A stretch of 64,000 nucleotides of DNA, taken from positions 78,319,797-78,383,796 of the forward strand of contig NC_088781.1 in NCBI RefSeq assembly GCF_958450345.1. The letters run 5' to 3'. The position numbers and the translations under genes were made by a program. Shown in pieces: positions 46,018-55,500 of this stretch. Position 1 is the stretch's first letter. Each line of letters opens with the position of its first letter. The DNA comes from Calliphora vicina (lineage: Eukaryota > Arthropoda > Insecta > Diptera > Calliphoridae). The notes beneath the pieces were generated by a model. That model searched no databases. It worked only from the letters and a program-made list of their open reading frames with translations, and was not told the origin of the DNA.

Positions 46018-47801
46018 ATGTTATATCATCCCTGGAGGAATGAGGAAGCCGAGCTATTGCAGAATGATAATGAAGTTTTTTGTAATATTCATAAAGATGC
46101 CATTGAATCGAATAGGAGAAGATATGATGTTTTCGAAGAAAGAGAATTGGAATTTGTTCTTGATCATCTAAGAAATGAAGATGAAAATAATGGCAATGAA
46201 GAAGATGAAAATCCTGCTATTGAGTTTAGAGTTCTTGGTGTACCTGAAATTAATCCAGATATTAATGTACTTAATATACCAGAAAACGAACCAACCGAAG
46301 AGTCTCCAGAAGGTTCGATTCGTTTAATTAAACTTCCACCTCTTATAGCAGTAGCCGATTTGTTAACAATGGTGAGATCTTTAAATAACAAACAAAAGAT
46401 TTATTTGAGCCATTTGTTACATAGTGTAAAATCGGGAAATATATTTCACGAGTTTGTAGGAGGTGGTGCTGGAGTTGGTAAAAGTAGATTAATATCTGCT
46501 ATATATCAGTCAGTCAATTACCGATATAATTATATACCTGGTGCAAACCCAAACCAAATAAAAGTTTTGTTATGTGCTCCTACCGGAAAGGCAGCATTCG
46601 GCATTGGAGGAGCTACACTTCATTCAATGTTTTCACTACCAATAAACCAATCTTCGGGAGAGCTAAGACCACTAAGCAATGATACAGTCAATACTTTGTA
46701 CTCAAAATTCATTGATTTAAAACTACTTATCATTGATGAAATTTCAATGGTGGGGTCAAAAATGTTTAGATATCTGGATGCTAGACTAAAACAGGTATTT
46801 AAAACATCCGCACCATTCGGAGGAATTTCGTTGGTAGTGTTTGGGGATCTAAGACAACTTCCACCCGTAGGTGATAGTTGGATATTTTCGGCACCCTCAA
46901 ATGATCCATATAGTATTATATATGGATCTTCATTGTGGGATACCTTTAAATATTTTGAACTTACGGAAATTATGCGCCAAAGAGAAGATCAATCATTTGC
47001 TAGAGCTCTAAATAATATGGCATGTGGAAAAATGTCTGAACAAGATATCTCTCTAATGAAATCACGGGAAGTTCTTGAATCCAATGTTCTTGATGAAGCA
47101 ATTCATTTGCTTTCTACAAATGTCGAAGTTGATAACTGGAATACCATAAAACTTAACAGGATATCTACTGAAGAAATAATTTCATACGCCGATGATAATG
47201 TGAAATCAGTGGGACTTTCTCGAGACAATAGGAACCGCATTTTGGAAGGTGTAAAAAGCTTTAAGACCTCAGAGACGCAAGGACTTCGGTATGAGTTAAA
47301 GCTAAAAACAACAGCAAAATATATGGTTACTGTGAATATTAACACTAGCGATGGTTTAGTCAATGGAGCAACAGGACAACTTATGCAAATTGACTTTAAC
47401 AATGATCGCAAACCATTTACTTTGTGGATTAAATTTCCCGATGCTTCTATTGGAGTTTTAGCTCGGTCACAAAAGCGACATCCAGACGAAATTCTTTGGA
47501 CTCCTATAGATATGTTAGTTCGGTCTTTTCAATATAAACGCAATGAAAGTGTAAACAGTTTCCAGTTGTACCTGCAGAAGGTATAACTATCCATAAGAGC
47601 CAAGGTGCAACATATACAAGTGCAGCTGTTCATCTTAAATCGGGAATGAAACGCTCTGCTTTATATGTTGCATGCAGTCGAGCAACAAGTGCTTCGGGAC
47701 TTTACTTAATTGGAAAGTTCCCAGCACATTTACCAAATATGACAACAAATAATGACTTAGTCCAGGTGGAGATGAACAATCTTCAAAATAGCAAAAAATA
47801 A
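46018..47801 (+). pseudogene. Helentron Pif1-type helicase, unit 3, with C-terminal motifs
   Basis: 522 codons in the first frame (to 47586) with Walker A GGGAGVGKS, Walker B IIDEIS and motif III GDLRQLPPVG. After the one-base shift near 47556 the proper frame continues ITIHKSQGATYTSAAVH (motif V) and LYVACSRATSASGLYL (motif VI) to a TAA at 47799-47801. It is the only unit retaining the complete helicase core. One private change (DEILW instead of DEVLW). Confidence 0.87.
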
Positions 47802-47822
47802 ATAACTAATTTTGATTTTTTG

Positions 47823-48485
47823 ATGGATAGAAATTCAATAAATATTGCTTATCATAATGTTCAAAGCTTACATGCCCATATTGAAGATGTTCGCAATGAT
47901 AAGCTATTGTTGGAATCTGATATCCTATGTTTCGTCGAGACATGGACTTTAAGTCATGAAAATTATGACATTCCAGGGTTTAGCATTTTACCTAGACTAC
48001 GATTAGATTCAAACGAAAATGCTAACAGACGATGCAAACGTGGAATAATTGTTTACGTAAAAAATGAAATTGCAAATTTATTACAATATTGTGATAGTAA
48101 ACAAGTTCACGTGGCGAATAAAACGTTTGAATATTTAATATTTAAATACCAGGACTTGCACATTATGGTTTTGTATAGAAATAAAACTTTTCCAGCAAGT
48201 ACCTTAAGTAGAGAGTTAAACGAACTATTTTCTCACACTAACTATTTTAATGAAAAATGTATTATTATTGGTGATTTTAATATATGTCGAAGAAATGGTT
48301 GCTGTGAAACTGAAAGGCAGCTCAAAGATAGAGGTTTTAACTCACTACTTTCGACGAGCACTACAAAAAGTGTAACACAGATAGACTGGTGTCTATCAAA
48401 TATAAACGAAAGCACAATTCGTGCTAAAACTTATGAAACTATAGTTACCATAGTTACCATGACGCAATATGTGTTAGCATATTAA
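47823..48485 (+). pseudogene. Helentron AP-endonuclease-like (EEP) domain
   Basis: In frame with the helicase, eight codons after its stop. It has endonuclease/exonuclease/phosphatase-fold landmarks: INIAYHNVQSL (Asn), ILCFVETWT (Glu), CIIIGDFNI (Asp/Asn) and TQIDWCLS (Asp). The final S-D-H block is out of frame after a 9-bp ATAGTTACC duplication and an indel near 48445-48460 (HDAI readable in another frame), so the domain ends prematurely. Helentron proteins of insects and fish carry such a domain, thought to come from a CR1-like LINE. It occurs once here because units 1 and 2 are cut upstream. Confidence 0.85.
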
Positions 48486-48944
48486 GGTAGTTTATTTATA
48501 ATATTTCTAAAAGTTTCAATAATTTTAACAATAAATGTATATATTAACTTATTATTCTTAAATGGAATGATAATAAACAAATAAATGTAAACAATAATCA
48601 CATATTAATTTTAAAGTGTATAAATTTTTTTTGGTATTTTATTTATTTTAAATAATTGATTAATTACGTAATACGCAAACCATTTTACTGAAAACATAAG
48701 TATATTTATTTTGAATATATTTACTGAATTTCAAATTAAATTTACTTTTCTCTCTTCCTATAATAACTTAGAGATGAAAAAAGTTTAATAATGGTTATTT
48801 TTACTTTACCAGACTTTGAATATGATAAATATCATATTTACTCTCCCTTAGAATAAGCCGTGACGTCGCGGGAGGGCTTCAGTACTTCTTAAATTTGTAT
48901 TAAATTGCAAAACTTAGGAAGGAAACTAATTATTCTGCGAAATA
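48486..48944. other. Helentron 3' untranslated region, AT-rich
   Basis: No ORF, repeat or RNA gene recognised. Runs up to the 3' inverted-repeat arm. Confidence 0.5.
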
Positions 48945-49004
48945 CACTGTGGTGTAGGGTATAATATGGTCGGGCTTGACCGACCATACTTTCTTACTTG
49001 TTTT
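48945..49004 (+). other. Helentron 3' terminus: inverted arm and hairpin
   Basis: CACTGTGGTGTAGGGTAT (48945-48962) complements the 5' arm. TATGGTCGG and CCGACCATA (48965-48973, 48980-48988) form a perfect 9-bp stem around GCTTGA, then CTTTCTTACTTGTTTT. The element at 55196 shows the same CTTACTTGTTT end in the opposite orientation. Confidence 0.85.
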
Positions 49005-49051
49005 CTTTTTGAATTGTTGTAGAGTTGCACAGACCTTATTAATAGACCTTG
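49005..49051. mobile_element. TIR element, right end
   Basis: The terminus 49023-49051 is the reverse complement of 14610-14638 with one mismatch; GCTCTAAC is duplicated at 49052-49059. Confidence 0.8.
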
Positions 49052-49950
49052 GCTCTAACCGTGAATTTATCTCCCAAATGATTAATTTGCACCAAAGCAG
49101 TTGGTAACAATATATCGTCATGATTAACCGACAAATGAGTTTGGACATTCGTCGGAGTTGCATAAGGCCACTGTAATTCAACATCAATATTTCGAGATGT
49201 TATATTACTTATCGGTTGTGTGGACCATGATCTATTAACATCGCAAGGCAATCACATATAGTTGTCCTTATTCGATTAATATCATTGCTAGTTTCATTAC
49301 TAGCGGGCTCTATGTTAAAAAGAGCTATTAGTTGAATTTCAACCAAAAATTTCTTATTCTCATACCTTGCTTTTAAAGCATTCCAAGCCGCTAAATAATT
49401 TTGTTCCAGAAGTTTTATTAAGTAAATGGAAAAACTTTTCAACCTTGGAGACTCTTGGATTAGTATGATAAAGGACTGAGAACATATCCCTAAAGGATGG
49501 CCATTCCTCATAACTGCCATTAAAAACCGTCATGTCACAAGCTGGTACTCGGACACCAATTTCAGACAGGTCAAATGTAGTATTTGTTGGAAAGAATGTG
49601 GAGTTACCCAAAACAGAAGAATGCTGTGGACCATTTTGTGCATTTACTGAACCCCTTGCTGCCTTCAAAAGGTCGTTTATATTTGCCTTCGTCCACTGAT
49701 ACTTTTCCTTACATTCCCTGAATCTAGTTCGTGCCAATTACTTAAATTCCTGAGATACTACAGAATCTAAAGTACTATAAATTGTCTCATAGGAAATTCG
49801 GATGGTTTTCCAATCCTCTTCTAAGGATTCCAGTTTAGCTTCTACTAAGGATTCTGTCAAATCCTCAACATTTAATTTCGCGAAGTTTTCGCATTCATCA
49901 AACAAGTTATCTGTTTCGATGACAAATTTCGAATGAGCTTGACTACCCAT
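49052..49950 (-). pseudogene. BEL#2 Gag and start of protease
   Basis: Frames 49950-49738 (acidic helical N-terminus, starting MGSQAHSKFV), 49737-49360 (DUF1759-like: VRVPACDMTVFNGSYEEWPS, FHLLNKTSG) and 49520-49209 (EQNYLAAWNALKARYENKKF) are one Gag broken by a stop at 49738 and a frameshift near 49390. After a gap the protease N-part reads LLPTALVQINHLGDKFTVRA up to the TIR element at 49052. The DUF1759 tail and any zinc knuckle between Gag and protease are missing, so there is a deletion near 49210-49250. This is the 5' coding end of BEL#2, now 34 kb from the rest of its pol. Confidence 0.8.
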
Positions 49951-50915
49951 ATTGATGTATTATGTTATTAATGCGATAATACAATAATTTAAATGATATA
50001 TAACCACAATTGCGTTACAAAGCGGAATTTTTGATAATATTATTGATAAAGATTTTGAAATGTAAGCTGGTTGAGATAGCTTGTAATTGCCACAAATAGT
50101 AACAATAAAGCAAATGTTTTGTAAACAACAAAGTGTAATTACTCACTACTAAATAAATGCAATTTAATAGCAATTCTTATTAATTTTGTAGTTTACTATA
50201 AATTTTGGAATTAAATTCACGTAATGTGAACTTTAATATATTTTATTTCCCTTTAAAATCTATAAATAAACCGCTGACAATTTATTTAAATGCGCGGAAA
50301 TCACAAATAAATAGGAAATGTTTTAATTGTTAAAATCTATAAATAAACCGCTGACAATTTATTTAAATGCGCGGAAATCACAAATAAATAGGAAATGTTT
50401 TAATTGTTTAAATTAACCGCTGGCAGTGAGAATGCGCGGAAATTGTTATTGATATATTGTATTATAAATTATTAATAATTTCACGTAATGTGAACCAAGT
50501 TTGTTATTATACCGCTGACAATTTACAAAATTGTGCGGAAATTCAAATAAATATGAATTCTTTAATTTGTTTATATTAACCGCTAGCAGTGAGAATGCGC
50601 GGAAATTGCCTGTTAGTAATATATTTAGATATAATTTCCAAATGTTTTTTATATAACGTTCACGAAATGTGAAAATATTACTTTTATTTAGCTTAATAAA
50701 TTTTCTCTTTGTCTAATAATATATTTTTATTATTGTTCTATTTTAATGCAAACCGCTGACAGTAAAATGCGCGGATAATAATTTCACAAAAAATTATAAA
50801 AATATTATTTAATTTAACCACTGGTTATTTATTACGAATATGTATAAATATATATTTTTCTCTTTTTTATTTAAATCAACCGCTGGCAATGAGAATGCGC
50901 GGAAAGTATTCTTAA
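49951..50915 (-). other. BEL#2 leader with repeated CCGCTG...GCGCGG motif
   Basis: Untranslated region between Gag and 5' LTR. A 26-30-bp motif of form CCGCTGRCA...TGCGCGGAAA recurs at 50271, 50348, 50417, 50512, 50580, 50753 and 50880, the first two inside a 77-bp tandem duplication. The ends CCGC and GCGG are complementary. A second palindromic motif, TTCACGTAATGTGAA or a close variant, occurs near 50217, 50480 and 50660. Confidence 0.85.
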
Positions 50916-51365
50916 CACCCCGTCTACAACAGGCATGAAATGCTAAACATTAACACTAACATGATGTTAGTGTTAGGTATAGAGCCATCATGTTAGTGTA
51001 TTTCTCATGTTTTAACATGGTTGTTAAAACATGTGTTTTAACAACTCTATTATAACATGAAATGACATTTAAGCTTGACAACAGCCATTTTGTAGCTTTT
51101 TTTTTTCATTTACAATTTTCATTCGACAAACAAACAAATAAAAGCTGTAAAATAATGTGGAAAATTGTGTAATAATTAATTGGCTTTGTAATACTTTGTA
51201 ATACACACACGATTTTATAGAATTTGCTTCGCTGACAATCAAAAAATAATGAAATATCTTAACATTGACATGAGTACGATACTCCACCATTAACATATTA
51301 ATAATTTAACATGAAGTCTTAACATCATGTTTTAACAGCATTTCATGCCTGTTGTAGACGGGGTG
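50916..51365. mobile_element. 450-bp MITE, PIF/Harbinger-like
   Basis: Perfect ~29-bp terminal inverted repeats beginning CACCCCGTCTACAACAGGCA, flanked by TAA (50913-50915, 51366-51368). Inside are many short palindromes built on AACATGATGTTAGTGTT and TTTTAACATG. The minus ORF 51069-51296 is incidental. Confidence 0.85.
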
Positions 51366-51591
51366 TAAGCAACAGGGGAAATTAATAATATTTATTATTA
51401 ATTTTATTTTTAATTTTCCAAATTAACCGCTTTATTAAAACAGCTGTATAATTGTTACTTTGCCTTTCAAACTTTTTTCACATAGAGTTGTATGAAAACG
51501 CAGTGGTTTGTATTGTTGTGTTACTATTTTAATGCAACTAATAAAACAACAATTATTATTGGTTATTACTTTTTGTGTTTTCGTTCTCAAC

Positions 51592-51735
51592 TTTATTTGT
51601 GAAATTTATTAAATTTATTTGTGAAATTTATATTAAATTTATTTGTGAAATTTATATTAAATTTATTTGTGAAATTTATATTAAATTTATTTGTGAAATT
51701 TATATTAAATTTATTTGTGATATTTATATTTAATA
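51592..51735. repeat. 24-bp tandem repeats in BEL#2 leader
   Basis: TTTGTGAAATTTATATTAAA-type unit repeated about five to six times close to the primer-binding end of BEL#2. The plus-strand KFILNLFV repeat ORF across it is incidental. Confidence 0.85.
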
Positions 51736-51790
51736 AAATAATAAAACAAAATTTTCCAAAAAGTTTTTTATTTAATCACTGGCTCAATTT

Positions 51791-51808
51791 AGTGTTTAAA
51801 AAGGACCA
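51791..51808 (-). other. BEL#2 primer-binding site candidate
   Basis: Immediately after the 5' LTR the minus strand reads TGGTCCTTTTTAAACACT. The TGG start matches the CCA end of a tRNA; the tRNA was not identified. Confidence 0.55.
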
Positions 51809-52280
51809 TAAACAAATTTTTAGCTTTTTGCTAGAAATTGTTGGGTTTTTTTGTTTGTTGTTTTCTTTCAACGGGGTTGAAAGAATAGAAACCAAAGTTA
51901 TTTATACGTGTGTATGTACATATATAAATAACTTTGGGTATATAAAATGCAGGTTGCACTTACTTGTGTTTTATAATTCAAGGGATGAAAATAAAAAAAG
52001 AAGAGTTTTAAAAACGTTATAAAAATGTAATTTTTATTATGAATTTGGGGTTTTTGATGTTGTGGTTTTTTTGTGGCTGCTGTAGTTAATCACAAACTGT
52101 AATGGCGCCTAGAATGATTTACAGGACTTCAATTGTCATCTGTCAATCATCCTAGGCGTCATTCACAGTAGTGAAACCAACCACAGGCATGGCAAGCGGG
52201 GGGTCACATTTTATAAAAGGGGCTCCATTTCGATATCGAGGAAATCGTCGTACTCCTCCACATCATCACGGGCCTCAACA
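51809..52280 (-). repeat. BEL#2 5' LTR
   Basis: 472 bp, pairs with 9962-10431; followed by GCATG and then the rest of the BEL#1 LTR. Confidence 0.87.
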
Positions 52281-52285
52281 GCATG

Positions 52286-52384
52286 TATATACATATATGT
52301 ATATGTTTTGAGTGAAATGGGACAAACAAAATGTAATAAATAAAAGGAAAATATGTAAATATTAAATAAGCCACTGTGGTAACA
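52286..52384 (-). repeat. BEL#1 5' LTR, second part
   Basis: Matches 3046-3154 of the left LTR (TATATGTTTTGAGTGAAATG onward) and ends GGTAACA, then AACAA. Confidence 0.85.
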
Positions 52385-52665
52385 AACAATATTTAGATAT
52401 GGGAAATTAAGATCTTCGCATTCTGAAATATTAAATAGAAATTTCCACAATATTTGAATAAATTTACGCATTTTTTGTCTTTTTCAATGAAACAAAAGAG
52501 GAAACATATAATTCAAAAAGAAGGATTTCTACCAATTATTATTTCATACATTTTAAATGGAGTTATTGGAAAAATTTTAGAAAATATTAAATAATTTATC
52601 CAATTGAACAGTTCTTAATCCATCAACTTACGATAAATTTAAAATTAAATATTCTGATTTTCTAT
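52385..52665. repeat. Second half of tandem-repeat unit B
   Basis: Homologous to 2070-2340 (ACCAATTATTATTTCATACA shared with one mismatch, GGAAAAATTTTAGAAAATA). It continues the unit interrupted at 2417 by BEL#1. Confidence 0.8.
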
Positions 52666-52730
52666 ATCGAAAACTAATACCAATATATGGTTCACACACA
52701 CTAAAAGATATTAATAAATGATAATACATT

Positions 52731-53305
52731 AAGGGTACTCATTTAAACGCTTAAGTTTCCCATTTGTGCAAATGGGCAAATTTGCGCGACATGTTTCATG
52801 AACCCACCTTTTCAATTTTGTGCAAGTTTATACAGAAAATTTATATTTGTCAAATAAAAATACATAAATTCAACAAAAGCTTTAATAGTTTTTTTTCAAA
52901 TTGTATAAATTTTAATTTTAAAATGTTGAATGAAAGTTAAATCTTTGGAACAAACGGTGGTATACATAGTTTGGAGGACTTTGTTTATGTTCTAGCTGTT
53001 GGTTAATGTTTTCATACACAATGTCATTTAATACAATCATTCTGTTCCAAAGTTACACAATTTTCACATGCACAAAATTTTTATATTTTATTTGATTTTT
53101 ATTTCTTATAAATAAAAGTAAACAAAAGCAGCTGATTCATCAAATGCACAATAAATTCAAGTTTGCGAGTCTAAATTGTCGCGCAAACTTATCGGAGTTG
53201 TGCAAACGAATTTCCATACATTTTTTGACATTTCATTTGCGAGTGTGTAAAAATGCACAGATTGCACAGTTTGCGAGGCTTTTAAGCGTTTACATGAGGA
53301 CCCTT
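52731..53305. mobile_element. 575-bp MITE
   Basis: Left AAGGGTACTCATTTAAACGC and reverse-complemented right AAGGGTCCTCATGTAAACGC form ~24-bp inverted repeats continuing into CTTAA. ATT flanks both sides (52728-52730, 53306-53308). The interior has repeated TTTGTGCAAA/TTTGCGCGAC words and no ORF. Superfamily uncertain, PIF/Harbinger-like by the 3-bp duplication. Confidence 0.7.
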
Positions 53306-53585
53306 ATTATTTAATAGCCAAATATTTAATAGGAACCCAATATCATCTTCTCATCAAACTAAAAGTTCTAAATTGTATATCCTACGTGATAATGAAACAC
53401 AAACAAGGAAAATATATAAGAAATATATTGAAACTCAAACAAGTGAAGTAAGTCTTCACTAAATATATAAAAATGAAAATAAACATTTTAATCCAAATTT
53501 CATCCAAGATTTAAGCAACAAAAAATTCTGGTTATTGAAACCCTAATCCACTTATTATAACTCCACTAAAACATAATTTTAACAA
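53306..53585. other. Unassigned AT-rich sequence
   Basis: A plus-strand stretch around 53330-53460 reads openly for some 40 codons (SSKLYILRDNETQTRKIYK) but matches nothing I recognise. Confidence 0.35.
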
Positions 53586-54640
53586 TCAATGAAATACCCT
53601 ATTGTTATTTAAACCTGCAATGATTGCATCAACCAAATTCGTTTCTGGAATATTTGCTTTTTCTGCAATCATTCTCATTTCAATTACATAGCGCTGGATA
53701 CTTTCGTTTGCTCCAAGCTTCCTGTTCTTCAATTCTTCGTATATTTCAAGCATTGACTTTGATTGCTCAAATTCATCTATAAGAGCCCTCTTAAAAGCAT
53801 CATAATTTGACAAAAACAATGCTCTTGCAAATAATGCTGCAGTTCCGCACAGCAATCTTCGTGCACAAATTAATTTCATGCGTTCTGTGCAATTGAGTAA
53901 AACAAAAGCGTCTTCCAAATCATTTACCCAACGCTTTACATCATAAGAGTCGTCTCCAGAAAACTTCATAACCATAGAATCGATAGTTGCAAAATCGGAG
54001 GAAGAAAATCTGACTTCACTATTAAGTATGTCCACCTCGCGCTGGAGTAACATCAATTCACGCTGTTTTTGTAACCGTATAATTGAACTATCTAGTGGAT
54101 TCTCACAGTTACCAGAGGTAGTAGGTGGATCAGCGAAAGTTGAATAATTTCTAGACGAAGTAGCTTGAGCAAAAATTTGGGGTTGAACATTAGTATTCGA
54201 TTGAACGTAAGCTGAAGGTTGGATAGAAGGTTGGAACAAAACAGATGATTGGACGGACACAGTAGGTTGAATAGAAGCAGTTGATTGAACGGAAGCATCA
54301 TATTGCATATCAGCGATATGAGTAACAGCAGAAAACCGATCATATAACAATGGTTGAACAGAATGAATTGTAGATTGAACAGTTGCGGAAGGTTGATTAT
54401 AAACCATCGTTTGGACTGAAGTAGTGGCCGGTTGAACAGAAGATGATTGAAGATCAGAAGCCACATTTGATGTTTGATTAAAATCATCATTAGATTGGCT
54501 GGTGGCAACAGAATCTTCATCCAAATTATTAGCTGCGCCATCATAATTAGATAACAATGTTCGAAGTTGAGCAATTGTAGCACTTTCTGGAAACTCAATT
54601 CCACATTGGCTCTTGACGTGTTAAATTTCTCCTTTGCATT
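53586..54640 (-). pseudogene. Ty3/gypsy-type Gag fragment with SVQP-repeat linker
   Basis: Main frame 54557-53586 (323 codons). The same frame reads back to about 54622 with a short SAP-like start (GIEFPESATIAQLRTLLSNY) before a stop. The middle is a low-complexity linker with recurring (S/T)VQ(P/S) words every 10-14 residues. The end is a capsid-like retrotransposon Gag domain: MVMKFSGDDSYDVKRWVNDL, RRLLCGTAALFARAL and ANESIQRYVIEMRMIAEKA. It stops after NNNRVFH without knuckle or pol, so it is a fragment. Family placement is by resemblance only. Confidence 0.65.
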
Positions 54641-55261
54641 TTTTTTTAAAAATCCCACTTCTGATAGATTTAAGATATAAATTGTTATTTCTTTATTGAA
54701 ATTAAATTATATTATGAAAAATCTAGACATTTATATATAATAAAACAAATGTGTTAACTAGATTATAAAATAATTATAAAAACTAAGTTGACGACAAATA
54801 TTCTAACACTATAAAGCTAGGGTTACACGATTGCCGCAATGCACCAATTTGTACCAATTTTTATTGTGCTAATTTGGAGGACAATAAAACGATTGTCGCA
54901 ATCAAATTCACGATTGCCTCAAATTTCATAAATTTGGTTGCCGTAAATTGGCGCACAACGATTAAGGGGCAATAATTGCCGTCTCCCAGTTACACGATTG
55001 TTACTGAATGCGGCAACACTGAGAAACAGCTGTTGTGTTTAATTGCATTTTTTGTTTTGCTAACATAAATACCACAGAATAAAATAAATACTTATAAATC
55101 TGTAAAAAATTTATTAATTGTAGTGAAAATGATTTCTTCTCAAAAGAAAAGAAAAATGCAGCTGCTATAATTATTTTGTGTGAATTGGATAAAGAAACAA
55201 GTAAGAGTGCTATATTCGGCTGTGCCGAATCTTAAATACCCTTCACCAAATTATGCTTCAA

Positions 55262-55500
55262 AATTTTAAATATTTTTAATTTTTTTTCCAGTTGTTTTTT
55301 GAATTTTTTGGAAAAAAAATTTTTTCGATTATTTTTTTTTTAAATTTAAATTTTTTTTTTTTAAATTTAAATTTTTTTTTTTTTTTTAAATTTAAAAAAT
55401 TTTTTTTTTTTAAATTTTAAAATCTTTTTTTTAAAATTTTAAAAAATTTTTTTTTTTGTTTTTTAATTTTTTAAAAAAAAAAAATCTGGTTCAAAATTTT
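55262..55500. repeat. T-rich/A-rich low-complexity tract
   Basis: Alternating T and A homopolymer runs (TTTAAATTTAAATTTTTTTT-like). Confidence 0.9.

Larger units (their letters stand above)
36380..47603. repeat. Tandem unit 3 (11,224 bp)
   Basis: Third unit. It lacks the gypsy element and a 19-bp stretch of unit 1, and otherwise shows about half a dozen substitutions by eye. Unlike units 1 and 2 it continues past the breakpoint into the real Helentron 3' half. Confidence 0.9.
40570..49004 (+). mobile_element. Helentron with both ends (unit 3 plus 3' half)
   Basis: The 5' arm TATACCCTACACCACCATAG begins at 40570 and the complementary arm is at 48945-48962. The 3' end has a 9-bp stem with 6-nt loop (48965-48988) followed by CTTTCTTACTTGTTTT. 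Asymmetric terminal inverted repeats plus a 3' hairpin, a Rep-helicase protein and a trailing endonuclease domain define Helentrons, the Helitron variant of animals. About 8.4 kb. The coding region has several stops and shifts, so it is non-autonomous as it stands. Confidence 0.82.
9962..52280 (-). mobile_element. BEL#2: second BEL/Pao element inside the LTR of BEL#1
   Basis: The LTRs are 9962-10431 (3', 470 bp) and 51809-52280 (5', 472 bp), reading TGTTGAGG...TTTGTTTA on the minus strand. The duplication GCATG is at 9957-9961 and 52281-52285, and the other BEL#1 LTR (3040s) shows the unbroken site. Gag and the start of protease lie at 49060-49950; the rest of pol lies at 11125-14609. The two are separated by the TIR element, the Helentron and the tandem triplication. 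The internal part is therefore ~41 kb instead of an expected ~6-7 kb. Confidence 0.85.
2418..52384 (-). mobile_element. BEL#1: BEL/Pao LTR retrotransposon shell, expanded to ~50 kb by nested insertions
   Basis: On the minus strand the LTR reads TGTTACC...GCCACA. The left (3') LTR is 2418-3154. The right (5') LTR is 9661-9961 plus 52286-52384, split by BEL#2. The 5-bp duplication AACAA lies at 2413-2417 and 52385-52389. The internal part, 3155-9660, has Gag, protease, RT, RNase H and integrase in BEL order. The polypurine tract AAGGGGGGGAA directly precedes the 3' LTR on the minus strand. The outer flanks are two halves of one tandem-repeat unit, an independent confirmation of both ends. Confidence 0.85.

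Noticed and set aside
47820..48485. Independent host exonuclease gene
   Set aside because: It is in frame with and immediately after the Helentron helicase and lies inside the element ends, matching known Helentron architecture.
48486..48944. Possible RNA gene or promoter between endonuclease and Helentron end
   Set aside because: Only AT-rich sequence without box motifs, hairpins or conserved blocks.
50271..50905. Regularly recurring motif considered as a CRISPR-like array
   Set aside because: Spacing is irregular, spacers are AT-rich and non-unique, no cas genes, and the context is a eukaryotic retrotransposon leader.
51621..52022. 133-codon plus ORF starting with KFILNLFV repeats
   Set aside because: Runs through the 24-bp tandem repeats and the LTR; no independent coding signal.
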